NCBI RefSeq assembly: GCF_001571145.1
Contig: NZ_BCTF01000004.1
Span: forward strand, 155,885-219,884
DNA from: Hydrogenophaga flava NBRC 102514
GTDB lineage: Bacteria; Pseudomonadota; Gammaproteobacteria; Burkholderiales; Burkholderiaceae_C
Direction of reading: 5' to 3'
Length of the DNA: 64,000 nt
The stretch's first letter is position 1. Each line of letters begins with the position of its first letter. Positions 50,132 through 59,614 of the stretch are shown here, in pieces. Made by a program: the position numbers and the translations under genes. A model generated the notes under the pieces. It had not been told where the DNA came from and searched no databases. It worked only from the letters and a program-made list of their open reading frames with translations.

Positions 50132-52086
50132 GCACGCCCCTGCACGTCCGCAGCCTGCTGCGCGAGGAGCGCCACCCCAATGCGGTGACTGCGCCACCGC
50201 TCAACCGCGGGTCCATGGCGCCGCGCCCCTGGCGCGGCTTCTGGAACAGCCTCGGTTCCGGCGTGCTGGCCACGGCCAGCCGCCTGCTGCCGCCCCGCGA
50301 GCCCCGCACCGTCGTGCCCATGGCCGAGTGGCAGCGCGCCGCCGAACGCCGCCGCCTGGCCTTCCTGCTGCTCACCGTGGTGAGCACGGTGCTGGCCGCG
50401 GTGCTGTTCAGCGCCGCCCACCCCCCGGGCAGCACGCCCTGGCTGCAGGGCCTGTACAGCGTGCTGTTCGTGGTGCTCTCAGTCTGGGTGGTGACCGGTT
50501 TCGTCACCGCGCTGATGGGCGCCTGGGTGATGCTGTTCGGCGACCGGCATTCGATCTCGGCCGCCTCGGTGCGCGACCACGCCATGAACCCCGAGGCACG
50601 CACCGGCATCATCATGCCGATCTGCAACGAGGACGTGGCCACGGTGTTCGCCGGCCTGCGCGCCACCTGCGAGTCGCTGGCGTCCACCGGCCACGCGCGC
50701 CAGTTCGACGTCTTCGTGCTGTCCGACAGCAACGACGCCTCGACCATCGCCGCCGAACGCGAAGCCTGGGAACAGCTGCGCGCCGCCCTGGTGTCGCAGC
50801 CCGGCCAGCCGGCCGTGGAGGTCTACTACCGCCTGCGCAAGCGCCGCACCCACCGCAAGGCCGGCAACGTGGCCGACTTCTGCCGCCGCTGGGGCAAGGA
50901 CTACCGCTACATGGTGGTGCTGGACGCCGACAGCGTGATGAGCGGCAGCTGCCTGACCTCGCTGGTCAAGCTGATGGAAGCCCATCCCGACGCCGGCATC
51001 ATCCAGACCGCCACCCAGGCCATCGGCCACCAGACGCTGCACGCCCGCGCCCAGCAATTCGCCAGCCGCGTGACCGGCCGCCTGTTCACCCTCGGCATGC
51101 AGTTCTGGCAGCTCGGCGAGTCGCACTACTGGGGCCACAACGCCATCATCCGCGTCGAGCCCTTCATGCAGCACTGCGCGCTGGCGCCCATCAAGGGCAC
51201 GGGTGGCATGTCCGGCGGCATCATGAGCCACGACTTCGTCGAGGCCGCCCTGATGCGCCGCGCCGGCTACCACGTCTGGCTGGTCTCCGACCTCACCGGC
51301 AGCTACGAGCAGCAGCCGCCGGACCTGCTGTCCGAGCTGCAGCGCGACCGCCGCTGGTGCCAGGGCAACCTGCAGAACGCGCGCCTGATCGCCGAACCCG
51401 GCCTGCACCGCGTGCACCGCGCCATGTTCGCCATCGGCACCATGTCCTACCTCTCGGCCCCGATGTGGCTGGCCTTCCTGCTGCTGGGCATGGCCATGCT
51501 GGTCTCCGGCCCCAGCCTGCCCGACGCCTGGCAGGCAATGCCCGGCAAGGCCGGCGGCCTCTGGGCCTGGACCCTGTGCCTGCTGTTCCTGCCCCGCGTG
51601 CTGGGCGTGCTGGCGGTGCTGCTCAAGGGCGAGCAGCGCAGCTACGGCGGCACCGGCCTGCTGCTTGGCAGCGCCGTGCTGGAAAGCGTGATGGCGGTGC
51701 TGCTGGCCCCCATCCGCATGGTGGGCCACTCCATCTTCGTGGTGGTCGCCATCACCGGCATCAAGCTGGAATGGAAGTCGCCGCCGCGGGAAGCCGTGGG
51801 CGTGGCCTGGGGCGATGCGCTGGCGCGCCTGGCACCGGTGTCGCTGGTCGTGGCCTCCCTGCTGGCGCTGGCCAGCCTGATCAACCCCGACGCCCTGCCC
51901 TGGCTGCTGCCGGTGGCCCTGCCGCTGCTGCTGTCGGTGCCCGTGACGGTGCTGACCGGACACGTGGGTCTGGGCACCTGGGTGCGCAACCGCGGCGCGC
52001 TGCTGATCCCCGAAGAGTCGTGGTCGCCCGCCGTGCTGCGCCGCGCCTGGCGCCACGCCAGCCGCCTGGCGCTGAAGGCCGCGTAA
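50104..52086 (+). CDS. opgH: glucans biosynthesis glucosyltransferase OpgH (MdoH)
   Basis: A 660-aa GT2 membrane glucosyltransferase with multiple TM helices around a cytoplasmic domain. The domain has IIMPICNEDV, the UDP-binding DAD (Asp274, Asp276), GGIMSHDFVEAALMRRAGY and the processive QRDRRWCQGNLQN. It polymerises the linear beta-1,2-glucose backbone from UDP-glucose. The start used is ATG 50104, which overlaps opgG by 28 bp; a GTG at 50128 (GTGA overlap with the opgG stop) is an alternative. It is shorter at the N-terminus than E. coli OpgH. Confidence 0.95.
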   Translation: MDTRRLARVSTPLHVRSLLREERHPNAVTAPPLNRGSMAPRPWRGFWNSLGSGVLATASRLLPPREPRTVVPMAEWQRAAERRRLAFLLLTVVSTVLAAVLFSAAHPPGSTPWLQGLYSVLFVVLSVWVVTGFVTALMGAWVMLFGDRHSISAASVRDHAMNPEARTGIIMPICNEDVATVFAGLRATCESLASTGHARQFDVFVLSDSNDASTIAAEREAWEQLRAALVSQPGQPAVEVYYRLRKRRTHRKAGNVADFCRRWGKDYRYMVVLDADSVMSGSCLTSLVKLMEAHPDAGIIQTATQAIGHQTLHARAQQFASRVTGRLFTLGMQFWQLGESHYWGHNAIIRVEPFMQHCALAPIKGTGGMSGGIMSHDFVEAALMRRAGYHVWLVSDLTGSYEQQPPDLLSELQRDRRWCQGNLQNARLIAEPGLHRVHRAMFAIGTMSYLSAPMWLAFLLLGMAMLVSGPSLPDAWQAMPGKAGGLWAWTLCLLFLPRVLGVLAVLLKGEQRSYGGTGLLLGSAVLESVMAVLLAPIRMVGHSIFVVVAITGIKLEWKSPPREAVGVAWGDALARLAPVSLVVASLLALASLINPDALPWLLPVALPLLLSVPVTVLTGHVGLGTWVRNRGALLIPEESWSPAVLRRAWRHASRLALKAA

Positions 52087-52109
52087 ACCACACGCCTGCG
52101 AGCACCACC

Positions 52110-52136
52110 AAGCCGCCCCACCCGGGCGGCTTTTTT
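52110..52136. terminator. terminator of opgGH
   Basis: A 9-bp stem AAGCCGCCC / GGGCGGCTT is followed by TTTTTT. It sits exactly at the end of the convergent gene at 52136. Confidence 0.85.
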
Positions 52137-52762
52137 CATGGCTTGGGCGGCTGGAGGTAGCGCTGGTCCGACCAGGTCGCCAGCCACTGCGGCACGAAGG
52201 CCACGAAGATGGCACCGAACATGCCCGTCAGAAAGGCATCTCCCCAGGCCATCAGCCAGCGCGCGACCAGGGACAGGTCACGGGCGGGCTCGCCGGCCAG
52301 CCACTGGAGGCCCTCCAGCAGCAGACCGGAAAGGAACACCGCCGCGGCCGTGCCCAGGAACGCACGGCCCAGGGTGTACACAAACAGATTAGGGGGCAGC
52401 CAGCGCCGTATGACTGCGCCGATGCCCAGTGCCAGCGTGGCCGGCACCAGCCCGATCCACACCCACTGCTGCAGCGCAGCCTCTGGCGCGGCCTGGCCCA
52501 CGCCCCAGACCACCGCCGCGATACCCGCCAGCACCAGCACCGCCAGCGGCCAGCCGAGCATCAGCACCAGCAGGCAGGCGCCCGAGAGCTGCACCTGCAG
52601 GCCCTGAGGCATCTTCTGCGGCAGCAGCCACAACCAGGGGAGAAGGGCCAGGGACGCCAGCGCGGGCGTGAACAAGGGGCCGCGCAGCATGCGCCAGGGC
52701 CGCAGCCACAGGGCCACCGCCATACAAAGCACCGCCATCGACAGGTTCAGGGCCGTCCACAT
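52136..52762 (-). CDS. polytopic membrane protein, possible ECF-type ABC transporter permease (CbiM-like)
   Basis: A 208-aa protein with about six hydrophobic helices. The segments LPPNLFVYTLGRAFLG and AWGDAFLTGMFGAIFVAFVPQWLATWSD resemble a proteobacterial branch of the CbiM/energy-coupling permease family. The typical CbiM N-terminus MHIPDG is missing, and no ATPase or coupling gene is adjacent. Function is therefore uncertain; a cobalt/nickel or vitamin uptake role is only a guess. It is convergent with opgH. Confidence 0.6.
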   Translation of the reverse strand: MWTALNLSMAVLCMAVALWLRPWRMLRGPLFTPALASLALLPWLWLLPQKMPQGLQVQLSGACLLVLMLGWPLAVLVLAGIAAVVWGVGQAAPEAALQQWVWIGLVPATLALGIGAVIRRWLPPNLFVYTLGRAFLGTAAAVFLSGLLLEGLQWLAGEPARDLSLVARWLMAWGDAFLTGMFGAIFVAFVPQWLATWSDQRYLQPPKP

Positions 52763-52808
52763 GGGACGCGAGTATGGGCGGGGGAGCGCGTGATCCGCTT
52801 GACTTCGG

Positions 52809-54179
52809 TCAACCCATGCCGGGCAGCTTGGGCATGCCCTTCATGCCGCCCATGCGCTTCATCATCTTCATCAGACCGCCGCCCTTCATCTTTTTCATCA
52901 TCCCCTGCATCTGCTCGAACTCCTTGAGCAGGCGGTTGACTTCCTGGACGTGCACACCGGCACCGGCAGCGATGCGGCGCTTGCGCGTGGCCTTGATGAG
53001 GTCTGGCTTGCTGCGCTCCTTGGGCGTCATGCTGCAGATGATGCCCTCCTTGCGCTTGATGTCTTTCTCGGCGCGGCTCAGGTCGGCCTCGCTGGCCTTC
53101 GCGGCCAGGTTGCCGGGCAGCTTGTCCATCAGGCTGGACAGGCCGCCCATCTGCTTCATCTGGCGCAGCTGGTCGAGGAAGTCGTTGAGGTCGAAATCGC
53201 CGCCGCTCTTGACCTTGGCCGCCAGCTTCTGCGCCGCCGCCATGTCCACGCCGGCGGTGACCTGCTCGACCAGGGCCACGATGTCGCCCATGCCCAGGAT
53301 GCGGCCGGCGTGGCGCTCGGCGTCAAACACCTCCAGACCGTCGATCTTCTCGCTCACGCCGGCGAACTTGATCGGCGCGCCCGTGACCTGGCGCACCGAC
53401 AGCGCGGCACCGCCGCGCGAGTCGCCGTCCATCTTGGTCAGGATGATGCCGGTCAGCGGCAGCGCTTCCTTGAAGGCCTTGGCGGTGTTGACCGCGTCCT
53501 GGCCCTGCATGGCGTCCACCACGAACAGGGTTTCGACGGGGTTGAGCGCACCGTGCAGTTCCTGGATCTCGCGCATCAGCGCTTCGTCGATGGCCAGGCG
53601 GCCGGCGGTGTCGACCAACAGCACATCGACGTAGTGCTTCTTCGCGTAGTCCAGCGCGGCGCGGGCGATGTCCAGGGGCTTCTGGTCAGGAGAGCTGGGA
53701 AACCACTCGGCCCCGGCCTGCGCCGTCACCGTCTTGAGCTGCTCGATTGCGGCCGGGCGGTAGACGTCGCCCGACACCGTCAGCACCTTCTTCTTGCGCT
53801 TTTCGATCAGGTGCTTGGCCAGCTTCGCCGTGGTCGTCGTCTTGCCCGCGCCCTGCAGGCCGGCCATGAGGATCACCGCGGGCGGCTGGGCGGCCAGGTT
53901 GATGTCCGACACGCCGTTGCCCATGGTGGCCGCCAGCTCGCGGTTGACCACACTGACCAGCACCTGCCCTGGGGTGAGCGAACCCACCACGTCCTGGCCC
54001 AGCGCCTTCTCTTTCACCCGGGCGATGAAGTCGCGCACCACCGGCAGCGCCACGTCGGCCTCCAGCAGGGCCATGCGCACCTCGCGCAGCATGTCGGTGA
54101 CGTTGCTCTCGGTGATGCGGGCCTGCCCCCGCATCTCCTTGACGATGCGTGACAGGCGGTCGGAAAGGGCTGAGGCCAT
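52809..54179 (-). CDS. ffh: signal recognition particle protein Ffh
   Basis: A 456-aa SRP54-type GTPase. The N domain leads to the G domain with GLQGAGKTTTTAKLA (G1), DTAGRLAIDEALM (G3) and TKMDGDSRGGAAL (G4/closing loop). The C-terminal M domain is Met-rich (MQGMMKKMKGGGLMKMMKRM) for signal-sequence binding, with the 4.5S RNA-binding segment SKPDLIKATRKRRIAAGAG. The ATG at 54179 matches the family start ALSDRLSRIV. It targets inner-membrane proteins co-translationally. Confidence 0.97.
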   Translation of the reverse strand: MASALSDRLSRIVKEMRGQARITESNVTDMLREVRMALLEADVALPVVRDFIARVKEKALGQDVVGSLTPGQVLVSVVNRELAATMGNGVSDINLAAQPPAVILMAGLQGAGKTTTTAKLAKHLIEKRKKKVLTVSGDVYRPAAIEQLKTVTAQAGAEWFPSSPDQKPLDIARAALDYAKKHYVDVLLVDTAGRLAIDEALMREIQELHGALNPVETLFVVDAMQGQDAVNTAKAFKEALPLTGIILTKMDGDSRGGAALSVRQVTGAPIKFAGVSEKIDGLEVFDAERHAGRILGMGDIVALVEQVTAGVDMAAAQKLAAKVKSGGDFDLNDFLDQLRQMKQMGGLSSLMDKLPGNLAAKASEADLSRAEKDIKRKEGIICSMTPKERSKPDLIKATRKRRIAAGAGVHVQEVNRLLKEFEQMQGMMKKMKGGGLMKMMKRMGGMKGMPKLPGMG

Positions 54180-54327
54180 GGTGCGGTGAGGAAGTGGGGG
54201 TGGTGGCGGAGGGACGCCAGGGCCCGGTCGCGTGGCGGAACCGGCGGTTCGCACGGCCAAGACGCTTTAAACTCCAGTGGCGATTTTAGCCGCCCGCCCA
54301 CTGGCCACCGGCCTCCATTCCCCCGAC

Positions 54328-55131
54328 ATGACCTTCCTGCCAGCCCTCTCCTCCAACCCGCCTGCGGCGCTGCTGTCGGCGGTGGCGGCACTGGCATACG
54401 CCTTTCTGGCCTGGGCGCATCCCCGGCTGAGCGAACGGCAGACCCGCAACGTGCTCGCCACCGCGTGGGTGCTGCACCTTTTCGTGCTCGGCACGGCGCT
54501 GATGGAAACGCCGGCGCGGTTCGGGTTCGCCCCTGCACTTTCGGTGACGGCCTGGCTGGTGCTCACGGTCTACCTGATCGAGAGCCGCATGTACCCCCAG
54601 CTCAAGGCCCGCTGGACCCTGGCGGTGCTGGGCACCCTGGCCGTGCTGCTGGCGCTGTTCTTTCCCGGCGCGCAGTACCACGCCCTGCCGTCGAGCTGGA
54701 TGCCGCTGCACTGGGCGCTGGGCATCGCGTCCTATGGCCTGATCGCTGCCGCCGTGGTGCACGCCTGGCTCATGCAGCGCGCCGACAAGGCCATGCGCAT
54801 GGGCACCACCAGCGAGACCACCATGCCGCTGCTGACGCTGGAGCGGCTGACCTTCCGTTTCGTGGCCGCAGGCTTCGTGCTGCTCACCGCCACACTGGTG
54901 GTGGGCGGGTGGTTCTCCGAGCTGATCAATCAGCGCTGGGTGTGGAACCACAAGACCGCCTTCTCGGTGCTGGCCTGGCTGACCATGGGTGTCTTGCTGC
55001 TGGGACGCTGGCGCCTGGGCTGGCGCGGCCGGGTGGCCATCCGCATGCTGTACCTGGGGGCCGGCTTCCTGCTGCTGGGTTATGCCGGTTCGCGCTTCGT
55101 GCTCGAAGTGGTGCTGCAGCGCGCGGGGTGA
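54328..55131 (+). CDS. CcsA/YpjD-type cytochrome c assembly protein
   Basis: A 267-aa integral membrane protein with eight predicted helices and conserved His/Trp features of the haem-handling CcsA family (LPSSWMPLHWALGIASYGL, WVWNHKTAFSVLAWL). In proteobacteria this copy is usually next to ffh and annotated as an inner-membrane YpjD/CorE protein of unclear role. The ATG at 54328 is used; an earlier in-frame start would add a short non-hydrophobic stretch. Confidence 0.85.
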   Translation: MTFLPALSSNPPAALLSAVAALAYAFLAWAHPRLSERQTRNVLATAWVLHLFVLGTALMETPARFGFAPALSVTAWLVLTVYLIESRMYPQLKARWTLAVLGTLAVLLALFFPGAQYHALPSSWMPLHWALGIASYGLIAAAVVHAWLMQRADKAMRMGTTSETTMPLLTLERLTFRFVAAGFVLLTATLVVGGWFSELINQRWVWNHKTAFSVLAWLTMGVLLLGRWRLGWRGRVAIRMLYLGAGFLLLGYAGSRFVLEVVLQRAG

Positions 55132-55135
55132 CCCG

Positions 55136-55372
55136 ATGAAATACCTGCTTGTCCTGCTGGTGCTGTTGTTCGCATTCTGGATCTGGCGCAACAACCGCCA
55201 GACCGAGGAACGCGACGACGCGCCCAAGCCCAAGGCGCCGCGCGGTCCGGTGGCCATGATTGCCTGCGCCCAGTGCGGTACCCATGTGCCCGAAGCGGAA
55301 GTGGTGCAAGGCAACCGGGGCCGGTACTGCTGCGCAGAACACCGCCGCCAGCACGAAGCCTCGGTGCGGTAA
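55136..55372 (+). CDS. PP0621 family small membrane/zinc-ribbon protein
   Basis: A 78-aa protein with an N-terminal TM helix (KYLLVLLVLLFAFWIW) and a C-terminal Cys cluster (CAQCGTHVPEAE, YCCAEH) that looks like a zinc-binding treble-clef finger. It belongs to a small family found next to pilSR in betaproteobacteria and pseudomonads. Function is unknown. Its stop overlaps the pilS start (TAATG). Confidence 0.85.
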   Translation: MKYLLVLLVLLFAFWIWRNNRQTEERDDAPKPKAPRGPVAMIACAQCGTHVPEAEVVQGNRGRYCCAEHRRQHEASVR

Positions 55373-57192
55373 TGCGCGGCACGCGGCCCCGCTCTGACAT
55401 GCCCAAGGAACCGCCTTCCCATTTCGCCCCGTCCTGGTTTTCCACGCTGGAGGCCGGCAGCAGCACGCAGGACCGTCACCACCAGGTGCGGGCCTATGTG
55501 CGCCTGTGGCGCGCGTTCATGCGGGCCCGGGTACTCATCGCCTTCGTGCTGCTGGCGCTGCAGGTGTTTCTGCTGCGCAGCCCGGGCGCCGGACCATCGT
55601 GGCTGGTGGCGGTGTGCGCGCTGCACCTGAGTGCGGCGCTGGCCGTGCTGTTCACGACCCGCCCTCCGGCCCCGGGGCAGGCCCTGGGCGTTCAATGGCT
55701 GCTGACCATCGGGGTCGACCTGACCGTCTTCAGCGTGCTGCAGTACTTCGAGCAGGCCGGCATCAACTACACCCCGCTGTTCGCCCTGCCGGTGCTGATG
55801 GCCTCCATCCTCGGCTCCATGACGCTGGCACTGGCCACCGCCGCCGTGGTCACGCTGTTCCTGCTGGGTGAAGCGGCGATCAGCGCCCCACTGCTCAGCG
55901 AGGTGTCGACCTCGCGCTTCCTGCAGTCGGGGCTGACAGGCACCGGCTTTTTCCTGGTCGCCTTCCTGGCCAGCCAGCTGGCGCAGCGGCTGGCGCGCGA
56001 GGAGGCACGCGCCCGCAGCAGCCAGGCCGCGGCCCGCACTCAGGCCCAGGTCAACGAACTGATCATCGAGAGCCTGAGCGAGGGGGTGCTGGTGGTCGAC
56101 CGCCATGGCGTGGTGCGCAACGCCAATCCTGCGGCGCAGGGCATGCTCATGGGCGAGGCCTACCCCCATGCCGCCAAGCTGCTGCTGTCGGCGCGCTCCG
56201 GCTGGGAAGAGCTGGCGCGGCTGGTGGACCAGACCTTCCTGCGGGGCCAGGAGCTCGAATCCGAGGTCCGCGTGGACCTGGACGAACTCACCACCCACCG
56301 CCTGTTCGCACGCACGCGACTGACCAGCGCCCACAGCGCGCGCCCCACCGAGCTGTGCGTGCTGTTTCTCGAAGACCTGCGCGAGGTCGAGGCGCGCGTG
56401 CGCACCGAAAAGCTCGCCTCCATGGGCCGCATGTCGGCCGCGGTGGCGCACGAGATCCGCAACCCGTTGTCGGCGATCACGCAGGCCAATGCGCTGCTGG
56501 ACGAAGAGGTGACCGAAGCCGGGCAGAAGCGCCTGACGCGCATGATCGACCAGAACGCGCAGCGCCTGGCCAAGATCGTGGACGACATCCTCAATGTGGC
56601 CCGGGCGCAGCCCAGCCAGGGCGAGACGGCGCCCGCCCTGCCCCTGGACCAGACGGTGCGCTACATCACCCATGAATGGAACCGCGGGGCGCAGGCCCAG
56701 GGCGTTCTGGGTGTGCACCCCCACGCGCCAGGCGTGCACATCGCGTTCGACCCCGAGCACCTGCGGCGCCTGTTGATCAACCTGCTGGACAACGCACTGC
56801 GCCACGCCAGCCGGCGCCCCTCATCGGTGCGGGTGATCACGCAGCCCAGTGGCCCGGACCGGGTGCGCATCTCGGTGTGGAGCGACAGCGCGCCGCTGGA
56901 GCCGGGCGCGCTCAAGCACCTGTTCGAACCTTTTTTCTCGTCCGAGAGCCGGTCCAGCGGACTCGGCCTGTACATCTGCCGGGAGCTGTGTGAGCGCTAC
57001 GGCGCGCAGATCGCCTACCAGCGCAGCCGGCTCGACCAGAAGGAAGGCAACGAGTTCTACATCCTGGCCCCCACCCTGCAAGGCGGCGCGCGCGCTCCGG
57101 TCCAGCAGAGCCTGACCTATCCCCCGGGGGACTCGATGCCGCCACCTTCGCGTCCGTCCACCAACGGACCACCGTCCCTGTCCACGCTCTGA
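55372..57192 (+). CDS. pilS: type IV pilus sensor histidine kinase PilS
   Basis: A 606-aa kinase with about six N-terminal TM helices (VLIAFVLLALQVFLL through TGFFLVAFLASQLAQ), a PAS-like domain (LIIESLSEGVLVVDRHGVV), HisKA with His360 in AVAHEIRNPLSAI, and HATPase_c (NLLDNALRHAS, SSGLGLYICRELCERYGA). PilS senses inner-membrane PilA and acts through PilR. I used ATG 55372, coupled to the previous gene; ATG 55399 is an alternative. A C-terminal Pro-rich tail of about 35 residues is unusual. Confidence 0.93.
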   Translation: MRGTRPRSDMPKEPPSHFAPSWFSTLEAGSSTQDRHHQVRAYVRLWRAFMRARVLIAFVLLALQVFLLRSPGAGPSWLVAVCALHLSAALAVLFTTRPPAPGQALGVQWLLTIGVDLTVFSVLQYFEQAGINYTPLFALPVLMASILGSMTLALATAAVVTLFLLGEAAISAPLLSEVSTSRFLQSGLTGTGFFLVAFLASQLAQRLAREEARARSSQAAARTQAQVNELIIESLSEGVLVVDRHGVVRNANPAAQGMLMGEAYPHAAKLLLSARSGWEELARLVDQTFLRGQELESEVRVDLDELTTHRLFARTRLTSAHSARPTELCVLFLEDLREVEARVRTEKLASMGRMSAAVAHEIRNPLSAITQANALLDEEVTEAGQKRLTRMIDQNAQRLAKIVDDILNVARAQPSQGETAPALPLDQTVRYITHEWNRGAQAQGVLGVHPHAPGVHIAFDPEHLRRLLINLLDNALRHASRRPSSVRVITQPSGPDRVRISVWSDSAPLEPGALKHLFEPFFSSESRSSGLGLYICRELCERYGAQIAYQRSRLDQKEGNEFYILAPTLQGGARAPVQQSLTYPPGDSMPPPSRPSTNGPPSLSTL

Positions 57193-57198
57193 GCGACC

Positions 57199-58680
57199 AT
57201 GCCCGCCTCCTCCACCGCCTGTGTGCTGGTCGTCGACGACGAACCGGACCTGCGCACCCTGTACGAACTCACCCTGCTGCGCGAAGGCCACGAGGTCGTG
57301 TCGGCGTCGGACCTCGCCCAGGCCCGCGAATGGCTGGGCCAGCGGCGCTTTGATGTGCTGATCTCCGACATGCGCCTGCCCGATGGCCTGGGTCTGGAGC
57401 TGCTGCGCGAACTGGGCGAGCAGCAGCGCACCGAAAAGACCATCGTGATCACCGCCTACGGGTCGGCCGAAAACGCGGTCGAGGCGCTCAAGAGCGGCGC
57501 CTTCGACTACCTGACCAAGCCGGTGGACCTCAAGCAGCTGCGCGCCGCGGTGCAGGCGGCCCTGCACAGCCAGCGCCATCCAGCGGCCGGTGCGCCGCGC
57601 CGCGGCGCGGTGAACGACACCCCACGCACCGCCCCCCCGCCGCCGGCCGGCGTGCAGGCGCTGCGGCGCATCGTCGGCGCATCGGCGACCATGCAGCAGA
57701 TCCGTCAGCGCATCGAGAAGGTGGCCACCAGTATGGCGCCGGTGCTGATCCTGGGCGAATCGGGCACCGGCAAGGAACTGGTGGCGCGGGCCGTGCACGA
57801 GTGCAGCCACCGCTCAGACGGCCCGTTCGTGGCCGTCAACTGCGGGGCGATCCCTGACAACCTGATCGAGGCCGAGTTCTTCGGCGCCCGCAAGGGGGCC
57901 TACACCGGTGCCAGCCACGACCGGGAAGGCTACTTCCAGGCGGCCCGAGGCGGCACCCTGTTCCTCGACGAAATCGGCGACCTGCCGCTGGGCATGCAGG
58001 CCAAGCTGCTGCGCGTGATCCAGGAGCGGCGCGTGCGCCCGCTGGGCGGCGTGCAGGAAGAAGCGGTCGACGTGCGGCTGGTCAGCGCCACCCACAAGGA
58101 CCTCGCGGCCCTGGTCCGGGACGGCGAGTTCCGGCAGGACCTGTTCTACCGGCTCAACGTGATCGGCCTGCGCACGCCACCGCTGCGGGAGCGGCGGGAA
58201 GACCTGCCTGGGCTGGTCGATGCCTTGCTGCAGCGCATCTGCAGCGAGACCGGCCAGCCGATCCCAACGCTCACCGATGGTGCCCTCGCCTGGCTGCAGG
58301 CCCGCGAACTGCCGGGCAACGTCCGCGAGCTGGAGAACCTGCTGCAGCGCGCGCTCGCGCTGAGCTCCGGCCCCCAGTTGCAGGCGCAGGACTTTGCGGA
58401 CCCGGACGATGTGGACGCCAGCTTCACGGACACCCGGCCATCCGGCGAACCGGTGGAGGCCGCCGAGGTGCCCACCACCCAGCCCGACACCATCCCCGAC
58501 GATCTGCAGAGCTACCTGGACGAGCAGGAACGACAGGTCCTGCTCAAGGCGCTCAAGGAATGCGACTACAACCGCACGGCCGCGGCCAACCGCCTGGGGC
58601 TCAACCTGCGACAGATCCGCTACCGCATCCAGCGCCTGGGCATCACCATGCCGTCCGACGATGACGACAACACCACCTGA
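57199..58680 (+). CDS. pilR: sigma-54-dependent response regulator PilR
   Basis: A 493-aa NtrC-type activator. The receiver has acceptor Asp57 ([10 protein letters not shown]). The AAA+ domain has Walker A GESGTGKE at 186-193 and an intact GAYTGA loop at 233-238. The Fis-type HTH is [22 protein letters not shown]. It activates pilA transcription with sigma-54. It starts 6 bp after pilS and overlaps ampD by 20 bp. Confidence 0.94.
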   Translation: MPASSTACVLVVDDEPDLRTLYELTLLREGHEVVSASDLAQAREWLGQRRFDVLISDMRLPDGLGLELLRELGEQQRTEKTIVITAYGSAENAVEALKSGAFDYLTKPVDLKQLRAAVQAALHSQRHPAAGAPRRGAVNDTPRTAPPPPAGVQALRRIVGASATMQQIRQRIEKVATSMAPVLILGESGTGKELVARAVHECSHRSDGPFVAVNCGAIPDNLIEAEFFGARKGAYTGASHDREGYFQAARGGTLFLDEIGDLPLGMQAKLLRVIQERRVRPLGGVQEEAVDVRLVSATHKDLAALVRDGEFRQDLFYRLNVIGLRTPPLRERREDLPGLVDALLQRICSETGQPIPTLTDGALAWLQARELPGNVRELENLLQRALALSSGPQLQAQDFADPDDVDASFTDTRPSGEPVEAAEVPTTQPDTIPDDLQSYLDEQERQVLLKALKECDYNRTAAANRLGLNLRQIRYRIQRLGITMPSDDDDNTT

Positions 58681-59281
58681 CACCGGCGACTGGTCGGGGG
58701 GCTGGCTGCGCACCGCGCAGCAGGTGGTCTCGCCAAACGCCAACGACCGCCCCGCGGGCGCTGTCGTCGACCTCATCGTCCTGCACTCGATCAGCCTACC
58801 GCCCGGGCAGTACGGTGGTCCGGAGGTCGAGCACCTGTTCACCAACCAGCTTGACTGGTCCGCCCACCCCTACTTCGAGCAGATCCAGGGGCTGGAGGTC
58901 TCGGCCCACTTTTTCGTGCGCCGCGACGGGCAGGTCGTGCAGTTCGTGGACGCGAACCGGCGCGCCTGGCACGCGGGCGTGTCGTGCTGGCGCGGACGCG
59001 AGCGCTGCAACGACGACTCCATCGGCATCGAGATGGAGGGACTCGAAGGCCAAACCTTCGAGGACGCGCAGTACCTGGCGCTGGCGAACCTGTGCAGGCA
59101 ACTGGCCGACCGCTACCCGATCGCCCACATCGCCGGCCACGAGCACATCGCCCCCGGTCGCAAGCTCGACCCCGGGCCCGGCTTCGACTGGGCACGGCTG
59201 CAGCGTTGTCTGGCCTGGGGTCATCACCGCTTCCCCGAGTGCGTGATCGCCACATTCGATCAGGACGCCTCCGCCGCCTGA
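58661..59281 (+). CDS. ampD: 1,6-anhydro-N-acetylmuramyl-L-alanine amidase AmpD
   Basis: A 206-aa cytoplasmic zinc amidase of the N-acetylmuramoyl-L-alanine amidase family. The predicted Zn ligands are His42 (IVLHSISLP), His160 (IAGHEHIAPG) and Asp170 (KLDPGPGFDW); NDDSIGIEMEG carries the catalytic Glu. It cleaves anhydro-muropeptides for cell-wall recycling and thereby lowers AmpR-type induction. Its ATG lies inside the end of pilR. Confidence 0.93.
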   Translation: MTTTPPDTGDWSGGWLRTAQQVVSPNANDRPAGAVVDLIVLHSISLPPGQYGGPEVEHLFTNQLDWSAHPYFEQIQGLEVSAHFFVRRDGQVVQFVDANRRAWHAGVSCWRGRERCNDDSIGIEMEGLEGQTFEDAQYLALANLCRQLADRYPIAHIAGHEHIAPGRKLDPGPGFDWARLQRCLAWGHHRFPECVIATFDQDASAA

Positions 59282-59473
59282 CCGGCGTCCACGTCGCTTC
59301 GCGCATCGCCAGCAATCGCGCGGATTTCCGCACGGAATCCGCGCGAAATGCGCGTCGGTGTTGGGTTCCCATGCCCGGGCCACGCACCGGCGCCGCATCA
59401 CCCCAGGCCTGAACACGTCACCCGTCCGGTGGCTTTTTTGCCAGGCGAAAACCCGCACGCATTTTTTATAGAA

Positions 59474-59489
59474 ACACTACCGGTAGTGG
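59474..59489. promoter_or_regulatory. NrdR box 1
   Basis: ACACTACCGGTAGTGG resembles the NrdR consensus ACACWATATATWGTGT. It is in the gap of nearly 300 bp upstream of nrdA, which otherwise shows only a weak CACC/GGTG terminator-like hairpin near 59416 after ampD. Confidence 0.75.
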
Positions 59490-59505
59490 CTTGAACCACC
59501 ACCAG

Positions 59506-59521
59506 ACACCAGATATAGTGT
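59506..59521. promoter_or_regulatory. NrdR box 2
   Basis: ACACCAGATATAGTGT is a closer match to the NrdR consensus. It starts 32 bp after box 1, about three helical turns, the usual spacing of paired NrdR boxes. It should mediate repression of nrdAB by dATP-loaded NrdR. Confidence 0.85.
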
Positions 59522-59614
59522 GCGCCGCACCAGCCGAACCATCGGCGCCACAACACAAACGAAAGAGGAACCACGCTGACCGCCACGCCCACAGCCTCCC
59601 CGAACATCCCCCAC

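Noticed and set aside
48568..52086. Continuous 1172-codon frame suggesting an OpgG-OpgH fusion
   Set aside because: The first half is the +1 frame shadow of opgG with Arg/Pro-rich sequence; real OpgH begins at 50104 or 50128.
54286..56805. 839-codon minus-strand frame opposite the CcsA-like gene and pilS
   Set aside because: It is an antisense shadow with Gln/His/Arg-rich low complexity and no family similarity.
59410..59440. Terminator after ampD
   Set aside because: The CACC/GGTG stem is only 4-5 bp although a T tract follows; too weak to list as a feature.
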